DNA of 64,000 nt from Anaerolineae bacterium (GTDB lineage: Bacteria > Chloroflexota > Anaerolineae > Aggregatilineales > Phototrophicaceae), in assembly GCA_023382675.1 (NCBI GenBank), contig JAHDWN010000028.1, positions 1-64,000 of the forward strand, given 5' to 3'. The notes under the pieces were generated by a model that was not told the origin of the DNA, ran no database searches, and worked only from the letters and a program-made list of their open reading frames with translations. Positions 16,373 through 26,296 of this stretch are shown one piece after another. How positions within the stretch are numbered: the first letter of the stretch is position 1; every line of letters begins with the position of its first letter. The translations under genes were made by a program, and so were the position numbers.

Positions 16373-19300
16373 GTGACCATAGAGCCACACCACTCCGTTC
16401 TACCCCAACACCCAGTTGACGACCGCGAACGCGATGCGTGCGCCCTGATCTGCGCGGTGCGCAAGGGCGGCCAGGCAACCCATGGCAACGTGAAGCGCAC
16501 GATCGAGGCCCTGACGCGCATGGGGCATCGCACGGGGATTGTCGATGGTGAAGGGGACGGCGTGGGCATCATGACGGATATTCCACGTCAGATCTGGTCT
16601 CGGATGCTGGCGCAGCGCAGCATTCGCTCTTCCATGGCAATTGATCCCAATTTCTGGGTCGCCCATCTGATGATCCCTACCCGTCTGCGTGCGGAGCATG
16701 GCGCGCTGGTGGATGAGATCCACAACCAGATAGCAGGGGCCGGCCTGCACATTCTGCACAGTGAGGCTGGCAGCGTCGATAGCTATATGCTGGGCAGAAG
16801 CGCGCTGAAGAACGAGCCGCTCTTCTGGCAGTTCGCGGGTATGGGCGGCAGCATCAATGTCGATGCGCTTGAGCCGACACTCTATCACTTGCAGACGCGC
16901 CTGGAGCGCGACTACGGCGTCCATTTCCCATCGTTTTCTTCGCGAAGTGTGGTCTACAAGGTGCAGGGCACGGTCGAAATCTTGCGCCGCTATTATCCAG
17001 AGCTGCGTGACCCGGAATATGCCTCAACCGTCACGCTCGGCCACGCGCGCTACAGCACCAACACGAATCCGATCTTCGAGCGCGTGCAGCCGTTCAACGT
17101 CATCGGGCACAACGGTGAGTTCAACACGATTTCGCGCTTCCGGCTGGAAGCGGCGATGTTGGGTGTGGATCTCGATCCGAAGAATTCCGACTCGCAAGAT
17201 GTTGACCGGATGATCGACGCCCTGTGCATGGAGTTCGGACTCGATCTGATCGAGGCGATGGAATACATCTTCCCGCCTTTTGAGCATGATCTGATCCAGA
17301 ATGCACCAGAAATTGTGGATGTCTACCAGAATGTGCGCCACGCGTTCGGGCCGTTCGCGCAGGGGCCAGCCGCGATAGCAGCGCGCATGGGTGACCAGTG
17401 CGTGTTTTCAGTCGATGCGCTGGGCTTGCGGCCACTCTGGTTCGGTGAATCGGAGAAAGAGTACTTCGCGTCTTCCGAGCGCGGTGTGTACCCGCTCGAT
17501 ACGATGTCCACCGATCCCAAACCCCTCGCTCCCGGCGAGAAGGTTGCCATTGTGATCAAGCCAGGGCGCCCCGTGGAAGTGCTCGACTACCCGGCTATCC
17601 AGCGCCACATGCTCCAGCGCAACCGTGAACGCATGATCATGCACGGCGGGTTGGGACAGCGATGGTCGTTGAACGATCTGCGCATGGGGAACGCGCCACA
17701 ACCTGCTTCTCCAGGGAATGGTCACGGAAACGGCCATAGCCTGACCAACGGCGGTCAATCATCAGGCCAGGTTGCAGTCGCCGAGGCGGTCATGACTGCG
17801 CCGGCGCGCGTCGTAGAAGCGCAGCCGCTGCCCTGGGTCGTGCAACCAGCAGCGCTGAACGCAACCACCATGGCGGCGCTCGGTTGGGAGCGCTATCACC
17901 TGACCATTGCCGAGACGATGGCTGAAGCAGCGAAAGAACTGGTGGGGTCTCTGGGATGGGATGGCCCGCTGGCCGCGCTGAGCCAGACGCGCGTCAACGC
18001 TGCCGACTTCTTCAAGGAAACTGTCGCGGTCGTGACCAATCCGGCCATCGACCGCGAACGCGAGCAGGCTCAGTTTTCGACGGCTGTCCTGGTCGGCGCG
18101 CGTCCATCCGTGAGCGCAAAATCGGGTGAAGGCGATCTATTGGTGTCGTTGAAGAGTCCGCTGCTGCTCGGCGGCCATCCGGTGCTCGGTACGCTGGATG
18201 AAATGCGCGCCGTGGCCGAGAAGTATGGCACCTGGACACTCGAAGATCTGATGACACACTTCGGCGAGCGTGCGGTGATTCTCTCCGTGACCGGCGCGCT
18301 GGACGAGACGGTCGAGCACGCGCTAAAGCGGCTGCGCCATGAGGCAATCGAGGCTGTGCGCGCTGGGGCACAGTGCTTGATCCTCGACGACAGCGATGTC
18401 TACACAGGTGAGCGCTTGTGGCTCGATCCGCTGTTGGTGACATCCACCATCGACCGCGCGCTCCGTGACGCCGGCGACAGACCCAACCTGCGTCGCCAGG
18501 CAGGGATTGTCTTGCGCTCCGGTTCGCTGCGTGATATGCACGATCTGGCGTTGGCGCTGGGGATGGGCGCAAATGCGCTCGTGCCCTACACCATGTATGC
18601 CGTCGCGCTGGGCGTGGCTCCGCGCGCTCCACGCGAACCGCTTGTCAGCAGCGAGATCATCCAGCACCTGACCAACCTGGTCAAAGGGGTGAATGCTGGC
18701 CTGGAGAAGATCACATCGACGATTGGCTGCCATGAACTGCGCGGCTATGGGCTGTCATTCAGTTCGATTGGCATCGCCCCATCGGTGGCGAGCACGTTCG
18801 GCACGTCAAACTACTGCGGCAGCGAAGGGCACGGGCTGACCTGGGAGCGCCTGTGCGATGACGCGCAGGAACGGGCAGCAGAACTGCGTGGCGAAAAGCC
18901 CAACAAAATGGAGAATCCTGATCGGCTGTATCCGAAGATGTGGAAGAAAGTCGAAGACATCGCGCACGGCAACATGACGCTGGACGAATACACGTCGATC
19001 ATGCTCGACCTTGAACGTGAAAAGCCGGTCGCGCTGCGCCACATTATCGGATTGAAGGCCGGTGAAAGCGATGTCGAGCCGGAAAACGTGGACATCAGCG
19101 TGAGCGATCACTCAATGCCGATCCTGATCGGCGCGATGTCGTTCGGCTCACAGGGTGAGCTGGCGTACAAGGCGTATGCCGAAGCAGCCTACAAGCTCGA
19201 CATCCTGTGCATGAATGGCGAGGGTGGCGAACTGCCGGAAATGCTCAATCGCTATCCGCGCAACCGGGGGCAGCAGATCGCATCGGGCCGCTTCGGCGTG

Positions 19301-21067
19301 AATATCGCCTTCTTGAACTCAGCTGCTGTGCTGGAGATCAAGATCGGCCAGGGCGCGAAACCGGGTGAAGGCGGCCAGCTTCCCGGAGCCAAGGTAACGC
19401 CGCAAGTAGCCCTGGCCCGCAGCACCAACCCGTGGGTTGACCTGATCTCGCCAAGCAACAATCACGATCTGTACTCGATTGAGGATCTGGCGCAGCTCGT
19501 CGAAGAACTGAAGACGGCCAATCCGCGCGCAAAAGTCTCGGTCAAGATCCCCGTCGTGCCAGGCGTCGGCATCATCGCGGTCGGCATCGCCAAGGCGGGC
19601 GCGGACATCATCAATATCGCCGGCTACGAGGGCGGCACGGGCGCGGCACGCGCGCACGCGCTCCGCCACGTCGGGCTGCCCGCAGAGCTGGGCGTCTGGC
19701 TGGCACATCATGCGCTGACCGAGAGCGGCTTGCGCAATGACGTGGAGATTTGGTGCGACGGCGGCATGAAGAGTGGGCGCGACGTGGTCAAGATGTTATG
19801 CCTGGGCGCAAATCGAGTCGCCTTTGGCACGATGGCGATGGTTGCCGTAGGCTGCACGATTTGCCGCAAGTGTCATGAGGGTACATGCCACGTCGGCATC
19901 ACGACGCACCTCAGAACCGTGGAAGAGGCGCTCGACAAGGGTGTCAAGCACTTCGAGCCGCGTGATTACGAGGCATCGGTCAACGGTATCTGCAACGTTT
20001 TCCACCTACTTGCCGATGACATCCGCCGCTGGACAGCTGCACTCGGCTTCACACGGACACAAGACCTGGTCGGGCGTGTGGATATGATCGAGCAGATTGC
20101 CATGCACGACCGCATCAATCTGAGTGCCCTGCTGACGCCTGCGCCAGATGTGCCGCAGCGCGAACTGCTGCCCGGAGTCGGACGACGTCTCGTGCGCCCG
20201 CGCAACTCGCTCACGCGGCAGATCACCCGCCTTATCGGCGAACACACGCAGAACGGCGACCGAGAACTGACCTATGACGACGAAGCCGTGATGGCGATGG
20301 ATCGGGCGCTGGGGACACATCTTTGCGGGGCGTTCAAGCGCGGGGAAATCGCCAACCGTGACGAAATCAAAGCTGTTCACCTGAGCTTCAGCAACTCAGC
20401 TGTACCTGGCAACGGCCTGGGCGCATTCATGGATGCGCCGGTCGATATTCTCGTCGAAGGTGGAGCGCAGGACGGCGTCGCCAAGTGCTCAAAAGGTGGC
20501 AAGCTAACCGTGCTCCGAGGGCTGAATCACAACGGCCAGCGGCTTGACGGCTCGGTGGGCAAAAGCTTTGCTTATGGCGCACAGGGCGGCAGACTGATCG
20601 TACAGGGCAACGCCGACACACGCGCCTGCATCCGTTTCAGCGGCGCAGACGTGATCTTCGGCGGCGAAATTACGACGCCGCTGCGGGATCATCTCGGCGG
20701 GCTGGCGGCACGCGCGAATTTGAAGGGCTACGCCTTCGAGTACATGACGAGCGGGCGGGCGTTGGTTCTCGGCGACCCAGGCCCATGGTTGTGCGCAGGC
20801 ATGTCCGGCGGCATCATCTACCAGCGAGTTCACACCGAGATGGGCCTGGATGTTGACGCGATCCGGCGGCGCATTGCCAGGGGCGCGAAGGTGGAAATCT
20901 TCCCGCTCGACCAGCAGGGTGTCGATGACGTGCGCGATCTGCTCGGCGATTACATCGTGACGTTGCAGCAGAACAATCAGGCCGACGCCGTGCGCCATCT
21001 GTATCCGCTGTTCGACGATCCGGCAGCGCACTTCGTCAAGATCGCACCGCCGACGCGGGCCAATTAG
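16373..21067 (+). CDS. gltB: Glutamate synthase large subunit
   Basis: Makes two glutamates from glutamine and 2-oxoglutarate. 1564 residues from a GTG. Order: 22-residue propeptide, Cys23 as the expected N-terminal nucleophile of the glutaminase domain (RERDACALIC), GHARYSTNTNP and PFNVIGHNGEFNTI; a low-complexity Gly/Asn/His linker near 440-465; central domain; FMN/2-oxoglutarate barrel with ISPSNNHDLYSIEDL and AGYEGGTGAARA; the [3Fe-4S] cysteines in GCTICRKCHEGTC (near 1162-1173); and the GXGXG beta-helix domain. Divergent points: the family's HRGA segment reads GHRTG, and the linker insertion. No gltD small subunit is in the window, so the electron donor partner is unknown. Flanked by two PucR regulator genes. 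Confidence 0.95.
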   Translation: MTIEPHHSVLPQHPVDDRERDACALICAVRKGGQATHGNVKRTIEALTRMGHRTGIVDGEGDGVGIMTDIPRQIWSRMLAQRSIRSSMAIDPNFWVAHLMIPTRLRAEHGALVDEIHNQIAGAGLHILHSEAGSVDSYMLGRSALKNEPLFWQFAGMGGSINVDALEPTLYHLQTRLERDYGVHFPSFSSRSVVYKVQGTVEILRRYYPELRDPEYASTVTLGHARYSTNTNPIFERVQPFNVIGHNGEFNTISRFRLEAAMLGVDLDPKNSDSQDVDRMIDALCMEFGLDLIEAMEYIFPPFEHDLIQNAPEIVDVYQNVRHAFGPFAQGPAAIAARMGDQCVFSVDALGLRPLWFGESEKEYFASSERGVYPLDTMSTDPKPLAPGEKVAIVIKPGRPVEVLDYPAIQRHMLQRNRERMIMHGGLGQRWSLNDLRMGNAPQPASPGNGHGNGHSLTNGGQSSGQVAVAEAVMTAPARVVEAQPLPWVVQPAALNATTMAALGWERYHLTIAETMAEAAKELVGSLGWDGPLAALSQTRVNAADFFKETVAVVTNPAIDREREQAQFSTAVLVGARPSVSAKSGEGDLLVSLKSPLLLGGHPVLGTLDEMRAVAEKYGTWTLEDLMTHFGERAVILSVTGALDETVEHALKRLRHEAIEAVRAGAQCLILDDSDVYTGERLWLDPLLVTSTIDRALRDAGDRPNLRRQAGIVLRSGSLRDMHDLALALGMGANALVPYTMYAVALGVAPRAPREPLVSSEIIQHLTNLVKGVNAGLEKITSTIGCHELRGYGLSFSSIGIAPSVASTFGTSNYCGSEGHGLTWERLCDDAQERAAELRGEKPNKMENPDRLYPKMWKKVEDIAHGNMTLDEYTSIMLDLEREKPVALRHIIGLKAGESDVEPENVDISVSDHSMPILIGAMSFGSQGELAYKAYAEAAYKLDILCMNGEGGELPEMLNRYPRNRGQQIASGRFGVNIAFLNSAAVLEIKIGQGAKPGEGGQLPGAKVTPQVALARSTNPWVDLISPSNNHDLYSIEDLAQLVEELKTANPRAKVSVKIPVVPGVGIIAVGIAKAGADIINIAGYEGGTGAARAHALRHVGLPAELGVWLAHHALTESGLRNDVEIWCDGGMKSGRDVVKMLCLGANRVAFGTMAMVAVGCTICRKCHEGTCHVGITTHLRTVEEALDKGVKHFEPRDYEASVNGICNVFHLLADDIRRWTAALGFTRTQDLVGRVDMIEQIAMHDRINLSALLTPAPDVPQRELLPGVGRRLVRPRNSLTRQITRLIGEHTQNGDRELTYDDEAVMAMDRALGTHLCGAFKRGEIANRDEIKAVHLSFSNSAVPGNGLGAFMDAPVDILVEGGAQDGVAKCSKGGKLTVLRGLNHNGQRLDGSVGKSFAYGAQGGRLIVQGNADTRACIRFSGADVIFGGEITTPLRDHLGGLAARANLKGYAFEYMTSGRALVLGDPGPWLCAGMSGGIIYQRVHTEMGLDVDAIRRRIARGAKVEIFPLDQQGVDDVRDLLGDYIVTLQQNNQADAVRHLYPLFDDPAAHFVKIAPPTRAN

Positions 21068-21106
21068 CCGATCAGCAACCGGCGCTCACCCGATAATTTC
21101 GAAAAG

Positions 21107-21137
21107 ACGGGACATACATCACGATGTCCCGTTTTTT
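21107..21137. terminator. Rho-independent terminator, probably bidirectional
   Basis: ACGGGACAT (21107-21115) pairs perfectly with ATGTCCCGT (21124-21132) around an 8-base loop, followed by six T. An AAAA run precedes the stem, giving a U-tract on the minus strand too. It sits between the convergent gltB and second PucR genes. Confidence 0.88.
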
Positions 21138-21159
21138 GTTGCTCAAGCTGTCAGGGTTT

Positions 21160-22788
21160 TCACATCTCCGGCACGGTCGCCAGGACGCGCTGGATCTTGA
21201 GGGCGAGATGCAGAATCAGCCGGTTCTCGGCGTCGTTCAAATCCAGACCGGTCAGGTCTTTGATGCGATCTAGCCGGTAAACGAGCGTGTTCCGATGGAC
21301 TTTGAGGTCGTCCGACGCTTTTGCCAGATTGCCGTTCGCCTCGAAGAAGCCATTGAGTGTGCGTATCAATTCACCCTGCTTGCGCTCATCGTGCTCGAAG
21401 AGTGCGCCGAGCGTCTCGTCGTGGAAGCGCCGCAGGCTGTCGAGGTTGTGCTCTTTGAGCGCGAGGAGAAATTGAAACAACTTGAGTTCGCCAAAGAAGG
21501 TGGTCTGCTCGCGTTCACCTAACTCGAAGGCGATACTGAGCGCGTTTTTCGCCTCTCGATAAGCTTCACGCAAGGCGGCTAAGCCAGAAGCCGGGCGGCT
21601 GATGCCGGACGCGACCAGGCCACCAGGTGTGCGCGAGGCAAGCTGCGCACGCACTTCTTCCACGACGATCTTCAGACGGTCGTTGACGGCATAAAGTGCC
21701 ACAATCGAGTCGACGTAGTGGCCGACTGCCCCGGCAAGCTGCCGCCGAGTCATGTCATCGCGCACCAGCCCGACCAGGCCTTCCAGCGGCAGCGATACGC
21801 CGGCAGCAGTACTGGCGCGAAAAACGACTACATAATAGGCTTGTGATAGATCAAAACCCGCCTGCTGAGCGCGGGCGCGCATGAGATCATCATCGGCGGG
21901 CGTGCGACTGAGCCAGACCTGCACCCAATCGCCACGGGTTTGTTCAACCGCAAAGGCAATCGCGCGATTCTTTGCCAGTTCAATCGCGCAGACCTCAGCG
22001 CCATGCGTCAGGACGAGGCGGTCGAATTCTTCGAGCCACTCGCTGCCATCGACCAACGACAAGTAGCCTGCAACCCGTTTCTCGACCTTGAGCACTGTCG
22101 TGAATCCGAGCGGGCTGCGGACGATCACCCCCTCGTTGGACGGCGATTCTTTCATGAGCCAGTTCTGAAACTCGCCATATGGCAGGTTCTGTGGCGTAGG
22201 CCGATTGCCCGGGGTGGCAACCACGCGCCGGATGGTATTCGGGTAGACCTGCGCCATCGTCACCCCCGCGTCATCATGCACAATGATGGGTTTGGCGGCG
22301 GCGCGCGCCATCACCTGCAAGAGGCTGTTGAGATCGCGGTTATCCGCAGCGAGACGCACCAATTGGCGCTGCACTTCAAGCGCGCGTTCCTGCATCTGGG
22401 CTTTCTGGTTGACGATCAGCGTGTTGATAGCGCGTTCGATGCGCGCGAGGTTCGCCTCTTTGGGCAGTGCAACCAGCGCGATTTGATGCTGGTTGGCGAC
22501 AGTGGTCGCGCTGTGCGGAATATCATCATCGACAGCCACTGCATGAACACCGGCTGTCGCAAGCGCCTCCACAACCTCGGCGAGCGTAATGCGCGTGTCA
22601 AAGCCGCGCAGCACGTCCATCGAGATCAGCGCCAATTCACCACCAGCAATATGGGGAAACGCAGGCGGCTGCGCGCGCACCATGATCGACCAGGTGACCA
22701 ACGTTTCTGGCGTGCCAGTCACCAATGTGGAGCCGAAGGGGAGCGCCAACTGAAGCACTTCCGCGAGGCTCGCCGAACTTGTAGACAT
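21160..22788 (-). CDS. PucR-family transcriptional regulator (downstream of gltB, convergent)
   Basis: About 542 residues with the same layout as the regulator at 14509: N-terminal PucR domain (SLAEVLQLALPFGSTLVTG), central sensory region with LGFTTVLKVEKRVAGYLSLVD, and C-terminal HTH (LIRTLNGFFEANGNLAKASD, VHRNTLVYRLDRIKDLTG). The two proteins are clearly paralogous at both ends but differ in the sensor region. Starts at 22788 (GAGGA 10 bases upstream), 22806 (GGAG 6 bases upstream) and 22818 are all possible; 22788 best matches the paralogue's N-terminus. It follows ileS on the same strand, separated by a terminator. Confidence 0.9.
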   Translation of the reverse strand: MSTSSASLAEVLQLALPFGSTLVTGTPETLVTWSIMVRAQPPAFPHIAGGELALISMDVLRGFDTRITLAEVVEALATAGVHAVAVDDDIPHSATTVANQHQIALVALPKEANLARIERAINTLIVNQKAQMQERALEVQRQLVRLAADNRDLNSLLQVMARAAAKPIIVHDDAGVTMAQVYPNTIRRVVATPGNRPTPQNLPYGEFQNWLMKESPSNEGVIVRSPLGFTTVLKVEKRVAGYLSLVDGSEWLEEFDRLVLTHGAEVCAIELAKNRAIAFAVEQTRGDWVQVWLSRTPADDDLMRARAQQAGFDLSQAYYVVVFRASTAAGVSLPLEGLVGLVRDDMTRRQLAGAVGHYVDSIVALYAVNDRLKIVVEEVRAQLASRTPGGLVASGISRPASGLAALREAYREAKNALSIAFELGEREQTTFFGELKLFQFLLALKEHNLDSLRRFHDETLGALFEHDERKQGELIRTLNGFFEANGNLAKASDDLKVHRNTLVYRLDRIKDLTGLDLNDAENRLILHLALKIQRVLATVPEM

Positions 22789-22852
22789 GATCTGTCGTTC
22801 CTCAAGCATCAGTCGCTCCATTGTAGAGGGTGCAGCGCAGTAAGTTTTCGAC

Positions 22853-22903
22853 AAAACGCGCCCGACTTTTCGCGCGCGTTTTCGGTTAATTGCGACAAGT
22901 ATA
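22853..22903 (-). promoter_or_regulatory. Leader of second PucR gene: -10 box and inverted repeat
   Basis: Minus-strand TATACT (22903-22898) is a good -10 element, with no clear -35. Downstream in the untranslated leader, AAAACGCGC (22853-22861) pairs with GCGCGTTTT (22874-22882) around 12 bases. It could be an operator for autoregulation or an early hairpin. Confidence 0.45.
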
Positions 22904-22917
22904 GCGTAAAATCAGAC

Positions 22918-22956
22918 AAAACAAACAGGGCAGACCTTGAAATTAAGCGTCTGCCC
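22918..22956 (-). terminator. Rho-independent terminator of ileS
   Basis: On the minus strand GGGCAGAC, a 13-base loop and GTCTGCCC are followed by the T-rich tract TGTTTGTTTTG. It lies 36 bases after the ileS stop. Confidence 0.8.
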
Positions 22957-22991
22957 CATCGAATAATTGGTGAGAGTACACAAGCGAGCGA

Positions 22992-25900
22992 TTACGAACC
23001 GTTGACGCGCTTGACTCCAAGCCACAGCATTTCGCCGTCGATGTCGCTCTGGTCGTCAGCGGTGAAGACACGCGCGAAGTAGCCGTTCTCCGGTTCCGCC
23101 TGCTCCAGCTTGACGGCGAGCGTCTCGCTCTGGATGTAATCGGAGAAGCGGGTGATGGCCTTCGCCAATCGCTCGCTGGCGACGTAGCGCAGTTGAATGT
23201 TATCGGCGATGTCGAAATCGGCATCCTTGCGCATGGCCTGGACGCGGCGGACAACCTCGCGCGCCAGACCTTCCAGGATCAGGTCTTCGCTCAACTGCGT
23301 GTTGACGACGGCCATGTAACCGCCCTCTTCCGCGTAAGCGTAGCCTTCCGGCGCTTTCATCAGCACCTGACACTCTTCAGGCAAGACTTCGAACATCTGC
23401 CCATCGAGCGTGACAGTTACGTTTTCGCCAGCGAGCAGCGTTTTGGCCCAGCGCTGTACATCTTCGCGTCCGCCTTCGCGCAGCGTCTTCTGCACGCGCG
23501 GGAAGTCCTTGCCGAACTTCTTACCCAGCACCTGCGGCAGCGGGTTGAGCACGTACATCGGCTCTTCCAGCACGCTGACCGCCTTGACATTGAGTTCGTT
23601 CATGATCAGGTCGGCCATGTGCGCAACGGTCGCGCGCTCGGCGTCGTCGCGTGTGACAAACTGCGCCTCCGCCAATGGCTGGCGCACGCCGATCTTGACC
23701 GTCTCACGCGCGGCGCGCCCCAGGCTCACCAAGCGCTGCACCAGGCGCATCTCGGCGATGCGCGTGCTGTCGATCAGTGCTTCGTCATATGCTGGCCACT
23801 CGGACAGGTGAACGCTGTCCGGCGCGCCGTCCTGCATCCCGGCGACAAGATTGCGATAGAGCGCCTCGCTCAGGAAAGGCATGGCCGGGGCGATCAGCTT
23901 GGAGACGGTGACAAGGCATTCGTAGAGCGTCGCATAGGCGCTCAGTTTGTCGGTGTCTTCCTCATTCTTCCAGAAGCGGCGGCGGCTCAAGCGCACGTAC
24001 CAGTTGCTGAGCGCTTCGACGAAGACCTGGATCGGGCGTGTGGCGTTTGGTGCGTCGTAGTTCTCGTAAGCGTCCGTCACTTCTTTGACAAGTTCGTTCA
24101 GCTCCGCCAGCACCCAGCGGTCGAGCGGATCGCGCTCGCTGACCGGCGGCTGTGCCTTCGCCGGTGTCCAGCCGTCGAGGTTGGCATAGGTGACGAAGAA
24201 GCTGTAGGTATTCCACAGCGTCAGCCAGAACTTGCTGACGACTTCGCCCACCAGATCAGCGGAGAAACGACGCGGCTCGCCGGGCGGGCTGGCCGTATAC
24301 AGATACCAGCGGAACGCATCCGCGCCGTGCGCATTGAGCACATCCCACGGATCGACCACATTGCCCTTGGATTTCGACATCTTCTGGCCGTTGCCGTCGA
24401 GGATCAGCCCCAGGCAGATGACGTTCTTGAAAGCGACCGATTCCATGAGCATCGCACCGATGGCGTGCAAGCTGTAGAACCAGCCGCGCGTCTGATCGAC
24501 CGCCTCGCAGATGTAGTCCGCCGGGAATTGGTGCATGAACATGTCTTCGCCATGCTCCGGGTAGCCCCACTGCGCGTAGGGCATTGAGCCGCTGTCGAAC
24601 CAGACATCGATCAATTCTTTGACGCGGCGCATCGTCCCGCCCGATCCATTCGGATTGGGGAACGTGATCTCATCGACGTAAGGCCGGTGCAGATCGAGTT
24701 CGCTCAAATCGCGTCCGGCGAGACGGCTCAACTCGGCCACACTGCCAACACAGAGCATGTCGCCGGTCTTGTCATCCACCCAGACGGGCAGCGGTGTGCC
24801 CCAATAGCGCTCGCGCCCCAACGCCCAGTCTTTCACATCATCGAGCCAGTTGCCAAAACGCCCGTCGCGCACATGCTTCGGCACCCAGTTGATCGTCTGG
24901 TTGAGGGCGATCATCTTGTCGCGGTAAGCCGTGCTGCGGATGAACCAGGTATCGCGGGCGAAATAGAGCAGCGGTGTGTTACAGCGCCAGCAGAACGGGT
25001 AGCTGTGCTCGTACTTCTCGCTCTTATACATCAAGCCGCGACGCTTGAGATCGGTAATGATCTCCGGATCGGCGTCCTTGACCCACATTCCCCGAAACTC
25101 GGTCACGGCGTCGATGAAGCGGCCATCCGGCGCGACCGTCTGGAGCACGGGCAGGCCATATTTCTTGCCCGCTTCCATGTCGTCCGCGCCGTAGGCAGGC
25201 GCCAGGTGAACGATGCCGGAGCCGTCTTCTGTGCTGACGAAATCGCCACCAACGACGTAGGCGTAATCCTGCTCGACGGGCAAGAAGGTATAGAGCGGGC
25301 TGTAATGCATACCCAGCAGGTCTTTGCCCTTCATGCGCTTGACCACCCGATACTGATCGGCACTGCGCAGGACTTTACCCATCAGCGCTTCGGCCAGGAT
25401 CAATTGCTCTGTGCCTTCGCCATCCGCAGCCGGCCCCTCGACCTGGACGTAATCGACCTTCTCACCCACCGCCAGTGCAACGTTCGCGGGCAGCGTCCAG
25501 GGGGTCGTCGTCCAGACAAGGAAATAGACACCCGGTTGATCGCGCAGTGGAAAACGGACGAAAACACTGGGGTCTTTGACGTCCTGGTAGCCGAGCGAGA
25601 CTTCGTGGCTGCTGAGCGGCGTGCCGCAGCGCGCGCAGTAGGGAACGACCTTCAGCCCCTTGTAGAGGAGATCCTTCTCCCAGAGCGACTTGAGAATCCA
25701 CCAGACGCTTTCGATGTAATCGTTGGTGAAGGTCACGTAGGCTTCGTCGAGATCCGTCCAGTAGGCGATGCGCTCGGTGAGCTTCTCCCAGTCAGAGATA
25801 TAGCGAAAGACGCTTGAGCGGCACTTCTCATTGAAAGCGGCGATGCCGTATTCTTCGATCTGATGCTTGTGGGTGATGCCGAGTTCTTTCTCGACCTCGA

Positions 25901-26183
25901 TTTCGACCGGCAGGCCATGCGTATCCCAGCCGCCCTTGCGCAGCGAGTAGAAGCCGCGCATGGTCTTGTAGCGAGGGAACATGTCCTTGAAGGCACGCGC
26001 CAGCACATGATGCGTCCCTGGCTTGCCATTCGCAGTCGGCGGCCCTTCATAGAAAACGTAGTTCGGACGACCTTCGCGCTCGGTCATCGTGCGCTTGAAG
26101 ATGTCGTTCGTGCGCCAGTAGTCGAGCTGATCGCGCTCGACCTTCTGGATATCGACTTTCGGATTCACAGGTTGAAACGGCAT
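22992..26183 (-). CDS. ileS: Isoleucyl-tRNA synthetase
   Basis: Charges tRNA-Ile. 1063 residues from the ATG at 26183 (GGAG 6 bases upstream; the frame also opens at a GTG four codons earlier). The HIGH signature is in EGPPTANGKPGTHHVLAR (GTHH form), editing-domain residues in VWTTTPWTLPANVALAVG, RDTWFIR and WALGRERYWGTPLP are typical, and KMSKSKGNVVDPWD is the KMSKS loop near 600. The KMSKS and N-terminal pattern resembles the eukaryote-like type-2 IleRS, the class often insensitive to mupirocin; this subtype call is inference. It is transcribed alone, between two minus-strand terminators, with a possible leader ORF upstream. Confidence 0.96.
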   Translation of the reverse strand: MPFQPVNPKVDIQKVERDQLDYWRTNDIFKRTMTEREGRPNYVFYEGPPTANGKPGTHHVLARAFKDMFPRYKTMRGFYSLRKGGWDTHGLPVEIEVEKELGITHKHQIEEYGIAAFNEKCRSSVFRYISDWEKLTERIAYWTDLDEAYVTFTNDYIESVWWILKSLWEKDLLYKGLKVVPYCARCGTPLSSHEVSLGYQDVKDPSVFVRFPLRDQPGVYFLVWTTTPWTLPANVALAVGEKVDYVQVEGPAADGEGTEQLILAEALMGKVLRSADQYRVVKRMKGKDLLGMHYSPLYTFLPVEQDYAYVVGGDFVSTEDGSGIVHLAPAYGADDMEAGKKYGLPVLQTVAPDGRFIDAVTEFRGMWVKDADPEIITDLKRRGLMYKSEKYEHSYPFCWRCNTPLLYFARDTWFIRSTAYRDKMIALNQTINWVPKHVRDGRFGNWLDDVKDWALGRERYWGTPLPVWVDDKTGDMLCVGSVAELSRLAGRDLSELDLHRPYVDEITFPNPNGSGGTMRRVKELIDVWFDSGSMPYAQWGYPEHGEDMFMHQFPADYICEAVDQTRGWFYSLHAIGAMLMESVAFKNVICLGLILDGNGQKMSKSKGNVVDPWDVLNAHGADAFRWYLYTASPPGEPRRFSADLVGEVVSKFWLTLWNTYSFFVTYANLDGWTPAKAQPPVSERDPLDRWVLAELNELVKEVTDAYENYDAPNATRPIQVFVEALSNWYVRLSRRRFWKNEEDTDKLSAYATLYECLVTVSKLIAPAMPFLSEALYRNLVAGMQDGAPDSVHLSEWPAYDEALIDSTRIAEMRLVQRLVSLGRAARETVKIGVRQPLAEAQFVTRDDAERATVAHMADLIMNELNVKAVSVLEEPMYVLNPLPQVLGKKFGKDFPRVQKTLREGGREDVQRWAKTLLAGENVTVTLDGQMFEVLPEECQVLMKAPEGYAYAEEGGYMAVVNTQLSEDLILEGLAREVVRRVQAMRKDADFDIADNIQLRYVASERLAKAITRFSDYIQSETLAVKLEQAEPENGYFARVFTADDQSDIDGEMLWLGVKRVNGS

Positions 26184-26236
26184 GTAACGCTCCACGTTTG
26201 TTGATCTGCTTACGAGGGTAAATTCATGATTGGCAA

Positions 26237-26296
26237 TCAGCGTATTCGCAGCAGACCGACAATGACACGCGGCGTGAGTAGTTCTCCCACGGCCAC
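26237..26296 (-). CDS. Possible 19-codon leader ORF upstream of ileS
   Basis: GTG at 26296 preceded by AAGGAGGTG at a 5-base spacing, an almost perfect complement of the 16S rRNA 3' end. It encodes MAVGELLTPRVIVGLLRIR and stops at 26237, 53 bases before the ileS ATG. It is rich in branched-chain residues, with ATT and ATA Ile codons. No terminator or T-box motif separates it from ileS, so any regulation would have to be translational. The 26184-26431 interval contains no other gene. Confidence 0.45.
   Translation of the reverse strand: MAVGELLTPRVIVGLLRIR

Noticed and set aside
21940-23082. 380-codon open frame on the plus strand
   Set aside because: It lies antisense to the second PucR gene and runs on across the terminator and the end of ileS. 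Composition is Arg/His/Ala-rich with no motifs, as expected from a shadow of a high-GC gene.
23193-24587. 464-codon open frame antisense to ileS
   Set aside because: ileS is intact with all signature motifs; the antisense frame has no domain pattern and is an effect of codon bias in GC-rich DNA.
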